From Iris pallida (Eukaryota; Streptophyta; Magnoliopsida; Asparagales; Iridaceae), in assembly GCA_029216955.1 (NCBI GenBank), contig JANAVB010023997.1, forward strand, positions 399,501 to 463,500: a stretch of DNA of 64,000 nucleotides, read 5' to 3'. How positions within the stretch are numbered: the first letter of the stretch is position 1; the number at the start of each line of letters is the position of its first letter. The notes below the pieces were generated by a model. It was given only the letters and a program-made list of their open reading frames with translations, ran no database searches and was not told where the DNA came from. This document shows, piece by piece, positions 43,557 through 57,523 of this stretch. Position numbers and translations under genes: made by a program.

Positions 43557-44580
43557 GGTCTTTCCTTCTCTTCTAATTTTACTGGCCTCACTTTCGTGCC
43601 AGATGCTGGTGTTGTGTACTTTCGACTAGCTGTAGCTTTTCTATTTGATCTTGGTCGGTCGTATGGACTGCTTTTCTTCGTTAGTAGACAGTCCTTCATG
43701 TGCCCTGAATTTTTGCATCCAAAGCAAGTAGTTTCTTCTACGTTGCCTCTCCTTTCAGTTTGATCGCTCAAACTTTAGGAATTTTCTAAAGTTCTTGACT
43801 AGTAGGACCTGTTCATCACTATCAAAATCTTCTTCGTCAAGATCATTGCATAAGACTCTTCTGGCTTGAGCTTTGAAGGCAATGGATTTTTCTTTGGAAT
43901 TGCCTCTTCAAAGTCTTGTAGATCCAGCTCATAGGTCATGAGCTTGCCCATAAGTGTTCCAATTTTATCGTGGTGAGATCGTTTTCTTCTATGATCGCGG
44001 TGGCCTTCGGGTTCCAATTCTTAGTTAGAGCCTGCAATACCTTTCTGATCTTCTCGTGATTATTGTAATCATTTCCAAGAGATTGTAGAGGATTAGTAAT
44101 ATCAAGAAAATGAGTGAATATCTGTGTAATTGATTCACTGTTGTTTTATCTTGAATGTCTCGTATTCTTGTGTCAATCTACTGATTTTGGACTCCATCAC
44201 TTGGGAAGTTCCTTCATGAGTTAGCTCAAGAAGTTTCATAATTTTATTAGATGTAGCACAAGTAGATACGCAATTAAACTCAATTTTATCAATTGCACAG
44301 AATAGTGCATTGATGGCTCATGCATCTAAACTAGCATGTGTCTTCTCATGCTCATATATTTGTCATAGGGCTTGTCTACTAAAATACCATCAAATCACTG
44401 TTCTAGGCGGTTTCTTCTAACCGTCTATAACTATCGACCAAATATCAAAACCAAAGATCGAAGTCCAGTACTTAAGACAGAAACTCATCCGTATTTTCCA
44501 ATACGTATAGTTCGTTCCATCAAATAGTAGGGGTCTGTTTGTGAATTGTCCTTCACCGTTGAATATAGATTTAACGGTTG

Positions 44581-44584
<4 letters not shown>
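43557..44584 (-). pseudogene. gag: SIRE-3 gag, N-terminal part
   Basis: ATG at 44,584 (MTTVKSIFNGEGQFTNRP). It then reads in broken frames through INALFCAID, FNCVSTCATSN, MGKLMTYELDLQDFEEA (near 43,930) and a zinc knuckle FGCKNSGHMKDC with one Lys missing (near 43,690). It ends at 43,557 where the SIRE-2 LTR begins. Many stops and deletions make it the most decayed of the SIRE gags here. Protease and pol of this copy are not present in the window. Confidence 0.75.
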
Positions 44585-44669
<85 letters not shown>

Positions 44670-44671
44670 GA
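44583..44671. repeat. (TA)n microsatellite in SIRE-3 leader
   Basis: About 44 units with two interruptions, at the gag start codon and between gag and the PBS. Confidence 0.9.
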
Positions 44672-44707
44672 TGGTTATGTATATGTATGACCTTCTTTGA
44701 TACCAAT

Positions 44708-45857
<1,150 letters not shown>

Positions 45858-48800
45858 CTTGTACCTAGTATGGATACTAATTCCTAAGAAGATTAGCTAC
45901 CTTTCCAGATAATACTGTGTCATAACGTGCCATGGTTCGATTCACTATACCAGTCAGGACGAGGAGTAGTAGTGTAAATATGTGATCATACTCAAGTCTT
46001 GAACCTTGAATAGTGTTAATCATACACCGTATGCATGATTAACCAGTCCATGAATCCTTGTATCAAGTTTCCAAGTCGATCACATGTTGAAATTAGTGCT
46101 CACTCACATAAGTAGTTATTTCTTGATTATTTGTACATGATATTTTCTACTCTAATGATATTTACAGCTTTCCATACATTGCTACATTCATGTACCTGTT
46201 ACACTATCTTGTATATTCTCTCTATTTACTGTTACATAGTCGTTATCATTTATTGGAACTGTTACTAGAGGTATACTTTGCTCTAATCCTGACTGGATAT
46301 TTTTTTTAGATGATTTAAACGACGAGTGTCCTACCTACTACGGCCAACGGGATGTAGGAGGAGAAGACCGGTAGACACTGATTTAGGAGGGCTTAGCTCC
46401 AGCTGAGGAGGCTCTAATAGTGACTCGGTTAGATTAGATATTGGTACTGGATTCGTCTCCAGCTCTTGACACTTGGCAAATTACTATTTGAGACTTATGT
46501 CATTTGAGATAGTTGACTCTTAAACTCTAGATTTCGACTTGTATTATGTTTATGTTAGACTTCTCTTGGATTTTATATCATGTCTTTATATATTTATCGT
46601 GTTATTTATCTTCCTCATGGTTATTATGATTAGTTATGAATATTATCATTATTTGTCCTCCTTTTGGAGTTGAGATATCTTGGCAGGTTATGATATATAT
46701 ATTGTTAGTTGGTATACTAGACCTAGAAAGTGTTCTACCGTCGATGTTGCGGCGTAGGCTGGACGTTATCTCGCACTTATGCCCTTACATCGGGTGCAGG
46801 TTGTGACACTGTCGTCGGAGTTTGCTGGGGTAGTTTCAGCAAGGGTTGGAGATGATGGTGCGTGGTGGTGGTGGAGACGATGGTGCTGCAGTCGAGTGAC
46901 GGCGACCGACGGTAGCGGTGGCATGGGTTACTGAGACAGTTGCTCAAGCAGGAGGGTGGCCAAAGTTGCATAAGGCGACTAGGCTAGGGTTAGGGTTTAG
47001 GAATTGTGTCGTATCCAAGTTTGCTAGACACGACGGGACAAAAAAGGGTTTTTATGAATATGGGATTCATGTCCAGTGTGTCAGACACGAAAAGGATATA
47101 ACTGTAAATAGAAATTAGTGGAAGAAAAAATGATTGACACGGACATGGTGCACGACATGAATTTGTTGCGACGGTGGTGGACTATGATCGATATTGACTA
47201 GATGGTGTTTGAGGAATTTGTGAAGAAAAAGAAAAAAAAAAGGCTCCCTTTTATAGGGAGAGGTATCCTAAATAGGGAAGGATTAGAAGTCCTATGGATA
47301 ACTCTTTCCATAAGTTTAAATCAAATCAATAATAGATTGATCAAATCTTAATCTATTAATTGATCAAAATAATATCCAATCTTATCACATAATATATAAA
47401 ACATATTTTATAAATTCAAATCTAGTCCAATATTTAATTACAATAATGATCCAGATTAATATTCTAGTACCATAAAAATAATTTAAACAATATTTCATGA
47501 ATCTATAAATCCAATTTTTGAGAATATAGTTTAGCAAAACTCTTTTTGTCATCCGAAAATACCTAAAAATTCTTTTTATAGAAATTCAAATAAAATTTAT
47601 TTTCTAACAAAAAAATATTTTAACTAAATAAAATGATAAAAAAAATTTGAAAATCTGGGAACAGGGGTTACAATGTAAGGAGAGTCACTCGATTTCTGAG
47701 TGGTATATACCATACACTTGTGATAGTGTGTTGAAACATTGTGTGAATAGCGGTAGGTTTGTCCACGAAGGATGGGTAGTGTCGAGACTTGATTGGAAAT
47801 TTGTATGACGATATTTTGATGCAAGTATTTTTTTGATAACTTTGGTTAGAACGATCAGGCACAGACTCGTATCAATGGATGATACGTCGGACGATAATTC
47901 ATAAAGTATAAGTTGGAATGATTTGTTGAGAATAAAGATAAGATTATATATCGAAGAAATAACTAGATCGGTTGGATAGAAAATGTGAATGTCATAATTT
48001 GGTCACACGATCTGGGTGTACGATAGAATGTTGGTTGTGCTTAAGGAAATTGTTGGTTGCGTAGAGAGGAAACTCGTTTGAGTATAAATGAGTAGTATGA
48101 TTGAGTCACATAAAACTTAGAGGATGTGATTGTTATACTTGAGGATTTTGATATTGAATAGTCAGTAACTCGGTTATGCGACTGTGGTATAGCAGGATAC
48201 GGTAAATTGTGAAACGGTATAACGTCGGTAAAAGTCCATTATGAAATGTGGATGGATGCGATGCGAGTCAAGTTGAAGTTAAGGCAGATCTGAAGTTGAA
48301 CCTCGCGACATCGAAATAGACACAACATATCGAAATGCATGTTCGAAAAACTTAAGCGTGATTAAGGATACAAAATGAAGCAAGCCTATAATATCAAAAA
48401 TTTTATAAGTAAAAGTACGAGAAATCGAATTGGTTGATCCGAAACTTTGTGATGGATTCAGGGCAGGACTATAAAGCCATTGTGGATGGTTTCACTATGT
48501 ATAGTATCTAGGATATTGACCATGGGTAGATAGACTCGGATTCTAGGCTTATAAATGTTCCTCGATTAGTGGAATCGTCGACGGTAGAGCATGAGTTATT
48601 CGGATAGTAGTGGCACATCAATTGCGTAGGAAATGTATCGAGGATGAATATTAAGTGGTGCACATTGAGGATAAGTCTAGGCGATTGAATATTAATTTTG
48701 AGATTTTATGGAACAACCCTTGTCTAAAAATGAGATAGTCAAATTTTGATGACTGGTCGAATAAATACTTGAATGATTATGCTGGTCAATGATCAAAATA

Positions 48801-50200
48801 GACTTGATGGACGAACATAGCAATGCAGATAGATGATTACGAGAATTTTTCTATGTATGAGAGCAAGAGATGACCCTCGAGTTTGTGCTAATAGCTTTTG
48901 ATTCAGGAAACAGTTGAGCTTATGTGCGTTAAAATTATGAACGAAGTTAGCGAGACGGACAAGTTAGGATTATATTAGTAATTTTGTTGGTAATTTCATA
49001 ATCGATAGAGGATTGGACATAAGACATGTCGTAAAAAACTTTTGTGTCAGAGAGATTATTGCCTTTGAGCATCATCGATTCAAGTTGACCTCTTGTGTCA
49101 GAAGAATCTAAGCTTAGTGTCTAGGTAAGTCGCCTAGAAGGGGTAGTCCAGATGTGATGTTAGCAGTTCAAAGAAGGGTGATTATATCAAAATTGTAGCG
49201 AGGCTTCAGATAATTGGACAAAGACTTGAGTTGTGAAAGAGGTGGATGACAGTTGGACGAGGAGGCGCAACGGAGACTCGTTGAGTTCGTATTGTACAAT
49301 GGCTTGATAGAATATGTATGTTAGACAGTCAATATGAAACATATGGAATTAAAAATATGATTATGAATCACATTGTGTGCAGAGGCTTTGGTGGATGATC
49401 ATATGTTCTAGAATAATGCAGATGCGAATGAGTTATGGAAACAAATGCTAAGAATTAGTTTGGTCGAGAGCATGGAATGGCTAGTATTCAAGGAAGGAAG
49501 TTGCACCTGTAGCTTGTTCGATTTCTCTATCATTGGCTTGGCTGAAATGCATATATTCCTTGGATGCCTAAAATATGTGTACGATCCAAAATAAGTGGTA
49601 CATTGAATTCATATGGAGCTGCAGGAAGGATTATGGTGTGTTAAGGAATTTGCATGAATGTTGAAAATAGAACAACGATGATGAAACGGAAATCATTGAT
49701 GTGTAAGTTGCATGGAACTGAATTTGAAATGGTCAAAAGAAACGCGTGGATTGAGTATTGGCTTCGGTTTGAGGATGAACCTTTTTTGAGTGGTATATTA
49801 TTTAATGTCTCGTACCGTACGGTGCATTACACTGAGTCATTGATTCGAAGAATTATTAATTGATTAGAAGATGTATTAATTTGAGTTTGCTTTCATGTGC
49901 AGGCTTTATGCAGAGTTTTTTTAGGTCGATAATTTGCCTTATTACAACGGAGTCCGGCGAGATCAGAGTATCGCCTCGCAACGGGCTGAGGCATGGGCAT
50001 GGTAGATCAGTCGGTTAGTTCAAAGGAGCAAAAAATGTTAAATCAGATGATAGGATCGTGCAACAGAATTAAGGAATCAGGCCGTATCGACTCGGCAAAG
50101 CGATAGGCAGAAATAGTGTAGGCGGGTGGACTCTGACCCTTCTTTCCTACTCCCTCATGCCTTAAGAAAATATACCTTGTAGTCTATGTTGAACACTACT
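45858..50200. other. Unidentified degraded DNA
   Basis: No frame longer than about 70 residues and no recognisable protein. The block at 46,300-46,810 has the look of an old LTR end (TATCTCGCACTTATGCCCTT, CATCGGGTGCAGGTTGTGAC), as in chromovirus LTRs, but I found no partner or PBS. 46,850-46,920 is GGTGG-rich. 47,240-47,660 is AT-rich. 48,000-50,100 could be a decayed polyprotein; I could not align it. Confidence 0.3.
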
Positions 50201-50204
50201 ATAT

Positions 50205-50515
50205 CGGTAAGTGCCTCGGTGCACGAGTCTTAGACCATTGAATAACTGTATCGAGGCATGCATTAAGTGCACAAGTCATAGAACATCGAATAACTGTATT
50301 GAGGTGTGCATCAAGTGCATGAATCAAAGAACATTGAACACTAAGTCGTAGAATATAGAATAAATGTATCGATGTGTGCATCAAGTGCACGAGTCGAAGA
50401 ACATTGAACACTAAGTCGTAGAACATCGAAGGACTGTACGACGAGTGTATCAGTGCACAAGTCATAGACATTGAATGACTGTATCGAAGTGTACATTAGT
50501 GCACGAGAATTATGT
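50205..50515. repeat. Tandem repeat, about 5 units of 46-70 bp
   Basis: Units share GTGCACGAGTC, AGAACATTGAA, AACTGTATCGA and GTGTGCATCAA in that order. Two adjacent units have an extra CACTAAGTCGTAGAA segment. Low identity between units indicates age. Confidence 0.8.
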
Positions 50516-50519
50516 AATA

Positions 50520-52400
50520 TGACTTCATACACGAAGTTGAAAATTGTGGCACAAATGCTACGGTATTGCTGATATACAAATGCTAGGCTTTATCAGCGAA
50601 GTGAAGAGTTATAGTTCGAAACCACGAAGTTGTTGGAAAGTGTATGGTGCCCACGAATCTATCGGATGTGGCTTGGTACCTCGAAATATTCGGGGCCTAC
50701 GGGTCGCCAACTGGAACATTGAGTGGAAGTATGGAATACAAGTTGACGTGTGAATTGTGTTATTCAGATTTATTATCATGTTTATGTCTTATAATTTAAT
50801 TAATTCTTCACGCATATTGCATGGTCATAGACAACTTGTGCACAATGTATGGTTTTTCTTGAAACGGAATCAATGAGGCACCGGGACCGTTTGGCCTAGG
50901 AGAAATTCGAGAATCGTGCTTCGGCACGAGGCATGTACGGGACCTATAGTAGAGATCGTAACCCGGACTAATAAGGCGCGTCATAAATGTTACATTAGTA
51001 CTTCATGGTGTCGATATCACCTATGACCTTCATATAGATAGGCTTCGGAATGCTAAATTACGTTTGGTGTAGGGACACAGATCTCGACGAACTTTATAGT
51101 ACAAATGTTACCTTTAATATGATAGGGAATGATGGTTAGTATTCACTTTGCATCAGTACAAGGGTAAGTGCATCGGATGGGTAAGTAGTCGATGTTAAGC
51201 GATGCGTTGGATATGTTTCTTGTTTGCTTATGCTATAAGTATAACATGCATACATGCTTTCTTGCTTTCACAATATGCCATGAAACTGATCATAAAGCAA
51301 AAATAGAAAGATCACCAATTAAACTGTATTCTTCACATGATTACGTAGTGTCGGTTTATGCGAGTGAATTTTTCCATTCACTAGTACGCGATATGTACTG
51401 ATACCTCAACCCCCCTACGAAATTCACTCGATCGTACTAAGGCGTTGGAGCTCGAAATTGGCAACATAAAGATGTTCGACCGAGGTTGTTGCTTAGATAC
51501 AGAAGACATTATGTATGGAACAACGAAATCCTTTGAGCAAGAAAAAGCATGAATGTTGAAGCCAGTTTGGCATATTTATTAGGGCTGTTGAGAGCCTTTG
51601 TAATCATCTTCATTATCAAAAAAGAGATATGTTCCGTATACTATGTTTTAACTTCAATATGAATATTTTTTCCTGCTGCAAATGTTGCTAATTTGAGATA
51701 ACCATTAAAGATTCATCTTCTTGCATTGTACAAATACAATTTAGACTTGTACGACATCACACCCCAGCAAGGACGATCGATTCTAAGAAAATCTATGTGA
51801 GGACGGACGATTCTGCAGAGTCATGACGTGACAAGTCAGAGCGATATACCGGCACTACGCCGACAACGACACACCGACGGTAACTGCTAACTCTGATATT
51901 GCTTTTTCCAAAAAAAAAAAAAAAAAAATCCAATACGCACTCAAATGGAGCCTCCTTCGTTACCTTCGACTTCCAGAACTTCTCCGACACACGGGTGATG
52001 TTCGTCGCACTCCAGAATACTCAACATAGGTTGGAAATCCCACTCAACACCAATAGACTTTATATGCAGAATTTATTTTCCATACAATGGCAGTGGTGGA
52101 CATATATAAATAATAACAAAAGTTGAAATTACTCATTTATCAACTACCGTCCGCGATGACGGCACTATCCAAATTTTAATTTGTACACGTAAGGAAGTAA
52201 TGCATTGACAGCAAACTAATTGTGACGCACATATTTTAAACTGCCCTTCAAAACTGCAACTTGTATAAACCTTAGGAGTACTCTACTGCCGTATTAGAAT
52301 TAGGTTGACATTGTAAAGCTTTCGTGTTAATATAATCACTAAATGCTAAGTTAAGCACGCTCCAACTATACAAGACCACAAGCTTCTTCAGCAACTCTCT
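50520..52400. other. Intergenic, nothing recognised
   Basis: Short ORFs only. 50,860-51,130 has GC-richer sequence (GAATCGTGCTTCGGCACGAG, a small inverted repeat). A run of 20 A at about 51,909-51,928. 51,550-52,400 may be downstream flank of the IDM1-like gene. Confidence 0.3.
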
Positions 52401-52423
52401 GGGACATTCTGCATAGGGAAACA

Positions 52424-52687
52424 TTAACAATAAAATAAATAACTAATGCACTTCGAAAATGCTGAATAAAAATAAGAGTAGCAATTACAATCTTGACAAG
52501 AAGTCGCTACTTGAATTAACAAAGGCCCCTTGTTGGCTGATATCTTGCGCCTGTAGAAGTACCGAAAGGTATTTGCTGCTTTATGTGTAATACTCTTAAA
52601 CAGGTTCCTGCTGGGATTGCTACTCTTGCCAATGCGTTTATAGCATTTCCTGAAGAACTTGAGATTAACATCTGTCGATGATTTCAC
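52424..52687 (-). other. Probable 3' UTR exon of the IDM1-like gene
   Basis: On the minus strand AATCACAG-GTGAAATC is a fair acceptor at 52,687. A splice from the GTGAGT donor at 53,207 would join AA to G-TGA and stop at once, so this exon would be untranslated. It has an 87-codon ORF, but no start or in-frame link to the gene. Confidence 0.4.
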
Positions 52688-53203
52688 CTGTGATTTTGTT
52701 GTTATAGAAGATTAGTTATCAATCTATCAAAAGACAAGTAGAAGTAACATAACTGCTACAACGTTATCAGAACGAGTTTAAGGCACACACACCACAGCAG
52801 TCGGAGACATCTCCACCAAGACACTGCTGTCGCAACACTCTCCTGGAAAAATACTGGCAAAGTCACATTGGTCAACAGCATCGGGCAGCATTATAGTCTA
52901 CAAGCTCTAAATACAAGTTGGGAAAAGAAAATATATACACCTTGATGCTACAAAAATAGATGTCCTTTCTTTCCCGAAAACTTTAAAATCATAACATGTG
53001 GAAATTAACAGAATTGTCTTCTTCCTCTTTCAATCAGCTTTAGTAATTTGATCTTTTCAGCGAGCAGGAAATTTTATTCATCTCCACATTGAGATCCAAA
53101 ATTGGAAAACAAAAAGATAAATAAATGGTGCCCAAAGCACTGTAACATATTATAGTTGAGCTGTATGCAAAAAGTTCAAAGATATGAAGATATCAAAAGG
53201 AAC

Positions 53204-56200
53204 TCACTTCAGCTGTGATTGGTAAGTAACTCCAGTTTCTGGTAATGTTTCAATTGGGCCCATACAATTACTGGTTGAAGGAGAACGGGCAGCTTCAGTT
53301 TGATCACTTATCTGGAAAACACCATCTTCACAAGGCAAACCACATGCCTCGGCACAAAGAGAGGGTAAAATCTTGATAGGCTCAGCCATTTCAACCTCAG
53401 AAATGATGCTATACGTTTCTGAATTTACTGTTTCAAAGATTTTTTGAGAGGTATCCTGTACTTCCTTACAGTATTCTGCAACATACAACAAATGATATGT
53501 ATATAACTAATTCTTTCCCATGCCATTATCTTTTGTAGTTCAAATCATATCTTAATGAAATTTCAAATCAAGGCTCTTTCTTAAAAATATATTCTAAAGA
53601 TCAAAAAAGAGATGAAAACCCACTATAATTTGAACAGACCTTTTGGTTTGACTAAAACTGTTGTAGTAGTTCTCAATGTTTTCTGGCACATAGTGGTATC
53701 TTCAAAATTCATAAGGGTATACTCTGAAAGATCTAATCTGTCCGAAAGGCTCATCTTGGTAAATCCAAAGGAGGTTGTCCATGTTTGCAGAAGTTGAGGA
53801 ACTGCAGGTAACAGCAGCCTTTCTACCCCCAATGTCAATAGCAACTGAATAGTCATAGAAGAAAACAAGTAGTGAGCGAACAGCTTGGAGAAGATAAGAT
53901 CAAAATGAAGATACAAAACAGATTCCACTGCGCTAAAAATAAAGTACCAACATGAAAAACAGAATACAGTGGCAAGATTCTAAGTGAAAAATTATAAGCA
54001 TTTCAAGGAGAAGCTTAGAAGGTAATGGTTAGAATAGTTTCGTCATATATGATAAACACCTTGTCAGGAAGCTGTATATACCAAACACTTAGAAAAACGA
54101 AAGAAAGGTACAGGGAAGAAAACGAAGAGAGAGAGAGAGAGAGAGAAGGGTGTTTGATGAGTATTGTTGTGAGCACACAACAGAAGAAGGATATAACACC
54201 AAGCACAAAATGGTGACAAAGAGCTTGCTAGACACGTGAAGATTTGGTTGAGGTACGAGCCTACAACACTTCAAACATTATGGATTAGGACAGTATCATG
54301 TCCACATCCATTGTACTTGTGGATTCTACTTAGCAGTCACAAAAGAAAAGAGAATGTTAAACCTTTTCTAATTCATTCACAAGAAGGCGGCACATTCCCT
54401 GCCTGCGATATTTAAAACTAGTACCAATAAGAGGCATTTCTGCAACCTTTTCACCATAGACCCTGTATTTCGAAACATTCGAAGCAGTGCAAAAAGGTCA
54501 GCGGCCAAATACCAATACATAGTCTGAACTAAATAAAAAAAATAAACAAAACAGTACCTGAAAGTTGCCACAGAGATTAGCTCATCTCCTCTCTCCAGAA
54601 GCATAGTATAAAATCCATAGAAATTCAAACGTCTCAGCTCTGACCTGCACAATAAGACAAAAGTATGTAACTTGAAAGAAATAAATTAACTTCCAATTAT
54701 CTCATCACTTAGAATTTACAAATAAGGAATTATTAAGAACTTTGAAGGCTGAAAGCAACAAGCTGAATAAGTTGTGTCACTGAAGCTACAATAGCATATC
54801 CTATATGTTTTAGTTTTGTACTCTGTTTTGTTATGGCTTTATTTCTCAATGCTTCGTCTCTCAATTTAAGTATTATAGGTCAACTATAAGTGCAAAATTT
54901 AGTCCTTTCTACTATTTCTTGACAAAAACTTTGAAGCTGTACTTGAAATTGGATAATGTTTTGAATTTTGAATTATATTATATATTTGTGTTTGTAGTTC
55001 TTCGTACTTCAATCTATCTGAAAGACGATGATGTTATTACAAGGATTTACAGATTAGGGTTGAAAAATAACTGTTATGGCATCGGTTATCAACCATCTGC
55101 CACGACGACTCTACAGAGAAATGATCAGAGTAAAAGCTATCATGAAAGCAGAAAAAATGGGCAAGTATTCACCCTCTGCAGTTTAAAAGCCTCGTATCTT
55201 TCAGACCTGCAAACAACATCCTAGTCCCTATTCTTTAACCTACCAAAAGCAGAATTTCAGGTTCCTTGAGATTGTTCTTCCTTGCAATATATCCAAGCAC
55301 TATAGTTATCCACAGCATGAACAAGCTGCAAGCTCCATTCTTATATTAACTCTTTTGACTTAATATGTCATAAAGATGACTGAAATTTCCTATAGAAAAA
55401 CAAATAGTCTTGCTTCTTTGTCTAGATTCTTTCCTAGCCTATGGGAGCATAGAGGATTCTCCTTCGTTGCAAGACTTCAACTAACATGACCAAAAGGGCA
55501 GATCGACTTGACCCTCAGTGAGCCTTTACAAGAAACTTGGCACCAGCAGGGAAGGCTGATATCAAGTTCATAGCCGGTCGTAGAAACTTCATCGATTGTT
55601 TTATAGGCTTTTTCATGCTCCATATCAACTCCAATCTTATGTTAGAAGGCGTGATCGATGATGAGATGGTGACTGTCATTCATGTTCCTTTTCATAGTAT
55701 TTGCTCTCACATAATTTTTTTTTTTGCCCAAGTCTTCACGGTGAGTTGAGACCCTAATAATCATAAAGATGTGGGGGACTATATGCTTGTAAAGTACCGA
55801 ATACGGAATTTAAGCTGCCACAATTGATATAAAAGTAAAATGAGTGGTATACAACAAAATAACCAGTGCCACAGGGCTCCCACTAATGCACGGTCTGAGG
55901 AGGGTCAAGGTGTACGCAGCAAAATTATATTAGATGAAGGAAATTAAGTGCGCTCAACATTTGTTGATAAACGAGGAGTTAAACAATGTATGGTGGATTA
56001 AATTGATTTTTTATTTTAATTTTAAAGAAACAAAACGACTCTGAGAAACCTAAACATAGAAAGTTCAAAAACCTTGAAGACGAACATGCAGAAAATAACT
56101 TTAGAAAGGCTAATACAAAAGGATCAATCAATAGACCAGAACTAAAAAAATTGGAATTAAACTTCAATGAGGAGAGAAGGTCTAACTCGTTATTGAAAAG

Positions 56201-56431
56201 AAGATCAGCAACAAAATCGCTCTGTGTACGAGGTTCTATAATTTTCACGAAACATTCATGCAGAACATTAAGTGCAACACTGAGCTTGTTATCATGCTCG
56301 GCCGTTGTCTTGGCATCAAATGGCTGACCATCGACACCATTTTCTCTGCCAGATCTCAAAATAGTCAATGATAAACCCTCTACAGCTGTTGGTCTAGATT
56401 TTCCAAGAAGTTTCCGAAGATGATGAAATAT
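53204..56431 (-). CDS. IDM1-like PHD-finger/GNAT protein, 3' half (five exons)
   Basis: Exons read on the minus strand: 56,431-56,187; 54,644-54,558; 54,462-54,363; 53,844-53,640; 53,475-53,204 (stop TGA). All junctions have GT/AG and agree in phase. The protein runs IFHHLRKLLGKSRP, CFVKIIEPRTQSDFV, LFNNE/SELRRLNFYGFYTM, ERGDELISVATF/RVYGEKVAEMPLIG, YRRQGMCRLLVNELEK/LLL, GVERLLLPAVP, WTTSFGFTKMS, MCQK, then a divergent Ser/Glu-rich tail. This is the acyl-CoA N-acyltransferase (GNAT) domain of the plant IDM1 / 'PHD finger acyltransferase' family. YRRQGMCR is the acetyl-CoA loop. IDM1 of Arabidopsis is a nuclear histone acetyltransferase tied to DNA demethylation; other members have no proven activity. 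About 302 residues are visible. The N-terminal part with PHD fingers must lie upstream, beyond 56,432. No stop in the frame, so it may be intact. Confidence 0.8.
54125..54147. repeat. (GA)n microsatellite in intron
   Basis: About 11 GA units inside the intron between the exons at 53,844 and 54,363. Confidence 0.9.
54645..56186 (-). other. Long intron (1.54 kb) of the IDM1-like gene
   Basis: Bounded by donor GA-GTTAGA at 56,186 and acceptor TTGTGCAG at 54,645. Contains ORFs of up to 101 codons on the plus strand without recognisable similarity. No transposon ends were identified in it. Confidence 0.6.
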
Positions 56432-57520
56432 CTGCACAATTGCCAGTTAATTTTTCAGATTAATCCTACTAATTACAACACTTCATCAAATACTTAGTAC
56501 AACAAAAATAACTATTCAAAATCGCCAAGAGAGGACAATAATTCCCCCTAAGAAAAAAGAGAAGACAATAAATCAGAAGATGCAACTGAATAAAATATAT
56601 ATCGTTATTATATTTGGACCATGCTATAATGATCGTCTATTGGGTAGCCTTCTTAACGTAGGTTCATTCTCTCCATTTAGTCATTACAACCATACAATAA
56701 CATTGATATTTATTTAAAACAATCTCCAGACAAGAAGAGCAAAGAGAGCCAGTAATTTCAGATCATTTGCTGTCTGACAGGGTCCTCGAAATAATTTAGT
56801 GGCCAACATGACCTTGTGAATGATGCTCTATCATCCCCTTAACCTCACCTTATTAAAGTCAGGCATCCATATTATGCCCGGCACTACTGTTGCAGTTCAA
56901 AGTATGCTCATTGACCCACTGGTCAGTACCTAAAACAACCCTATAAACTTCATTGTTTAAACCCCTCACCAGATAAGGTCAGGTATCAGTATCAAGCCAA
57001 ATCTTCGTCATAAGGAGGTACCATTCATAGTAATAACAACAATTGCGGATAGACCTAAACAATGTAAACCACAATTTAGTTAGTTGGCTCAATATAACTT
57101 TACCAAAGATGACTTTTCTATAGATCATGCTGGCAAGACCAAGTGATAGGTTCGGCTATTGACAGCAATAATCCAACTGCATGCATGATTAAACGAAAGC
57201 AGCTATTGTACATATGAGTTACTTTAGACCGAGTGACTGGCTATACACATGCAAAGTATTGGTCCACAAACAATTGCTACAATTTCATTTGTTTAGACTC
57301 TTTAGATAAGCTACCTAAGCAATAGACACCATCACCTACCCAGGTTTATAAAGTTCACCAAAGTTTATATTGTTGGAGTTTGAATGTCAGCACCAAAAAT
57401 CTAAGTTGTAAAGAAGCACAAATGCTGAGATAATAGCTCACACATCAGAATTAGTTACTAATTTCTTGCAAAGAATTGATAAAAACAATTTGCATATTCT
57501 TAACATTAGACATTTTAACC
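56432..57520 (-). other. Probable intron of the IDM1-like gene, no exon seen
   Basis: Starts with the acceptor GGCAATTGTGCAG at 56,432. I searched for a PHD finger (CxxC...HxxC pattern) on the minus strand up to 58,200 and saw none. Confidence 0.45.
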
Positions 57521-57523
57521 TTA

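Noticed and set aside
46985..47005. Interstitial telomere-like AGGGTTAGGGTTTAGG
   Set aside because: Only about two and a half degenerate units, expected by chance in this composition.
47600..50100. Decayed chromovirus polyprotein
   Set aside because: Some composition and an LTR-like end at 46,760 hint at it, but I could not read a single diagnostic RT or integrase motif.
54919..55224. Plus-strand 101-codon ORF inside the long intron
   Set aside because: No similarity or codon pattern supporting a gene, and the supported gene is on the other strand.
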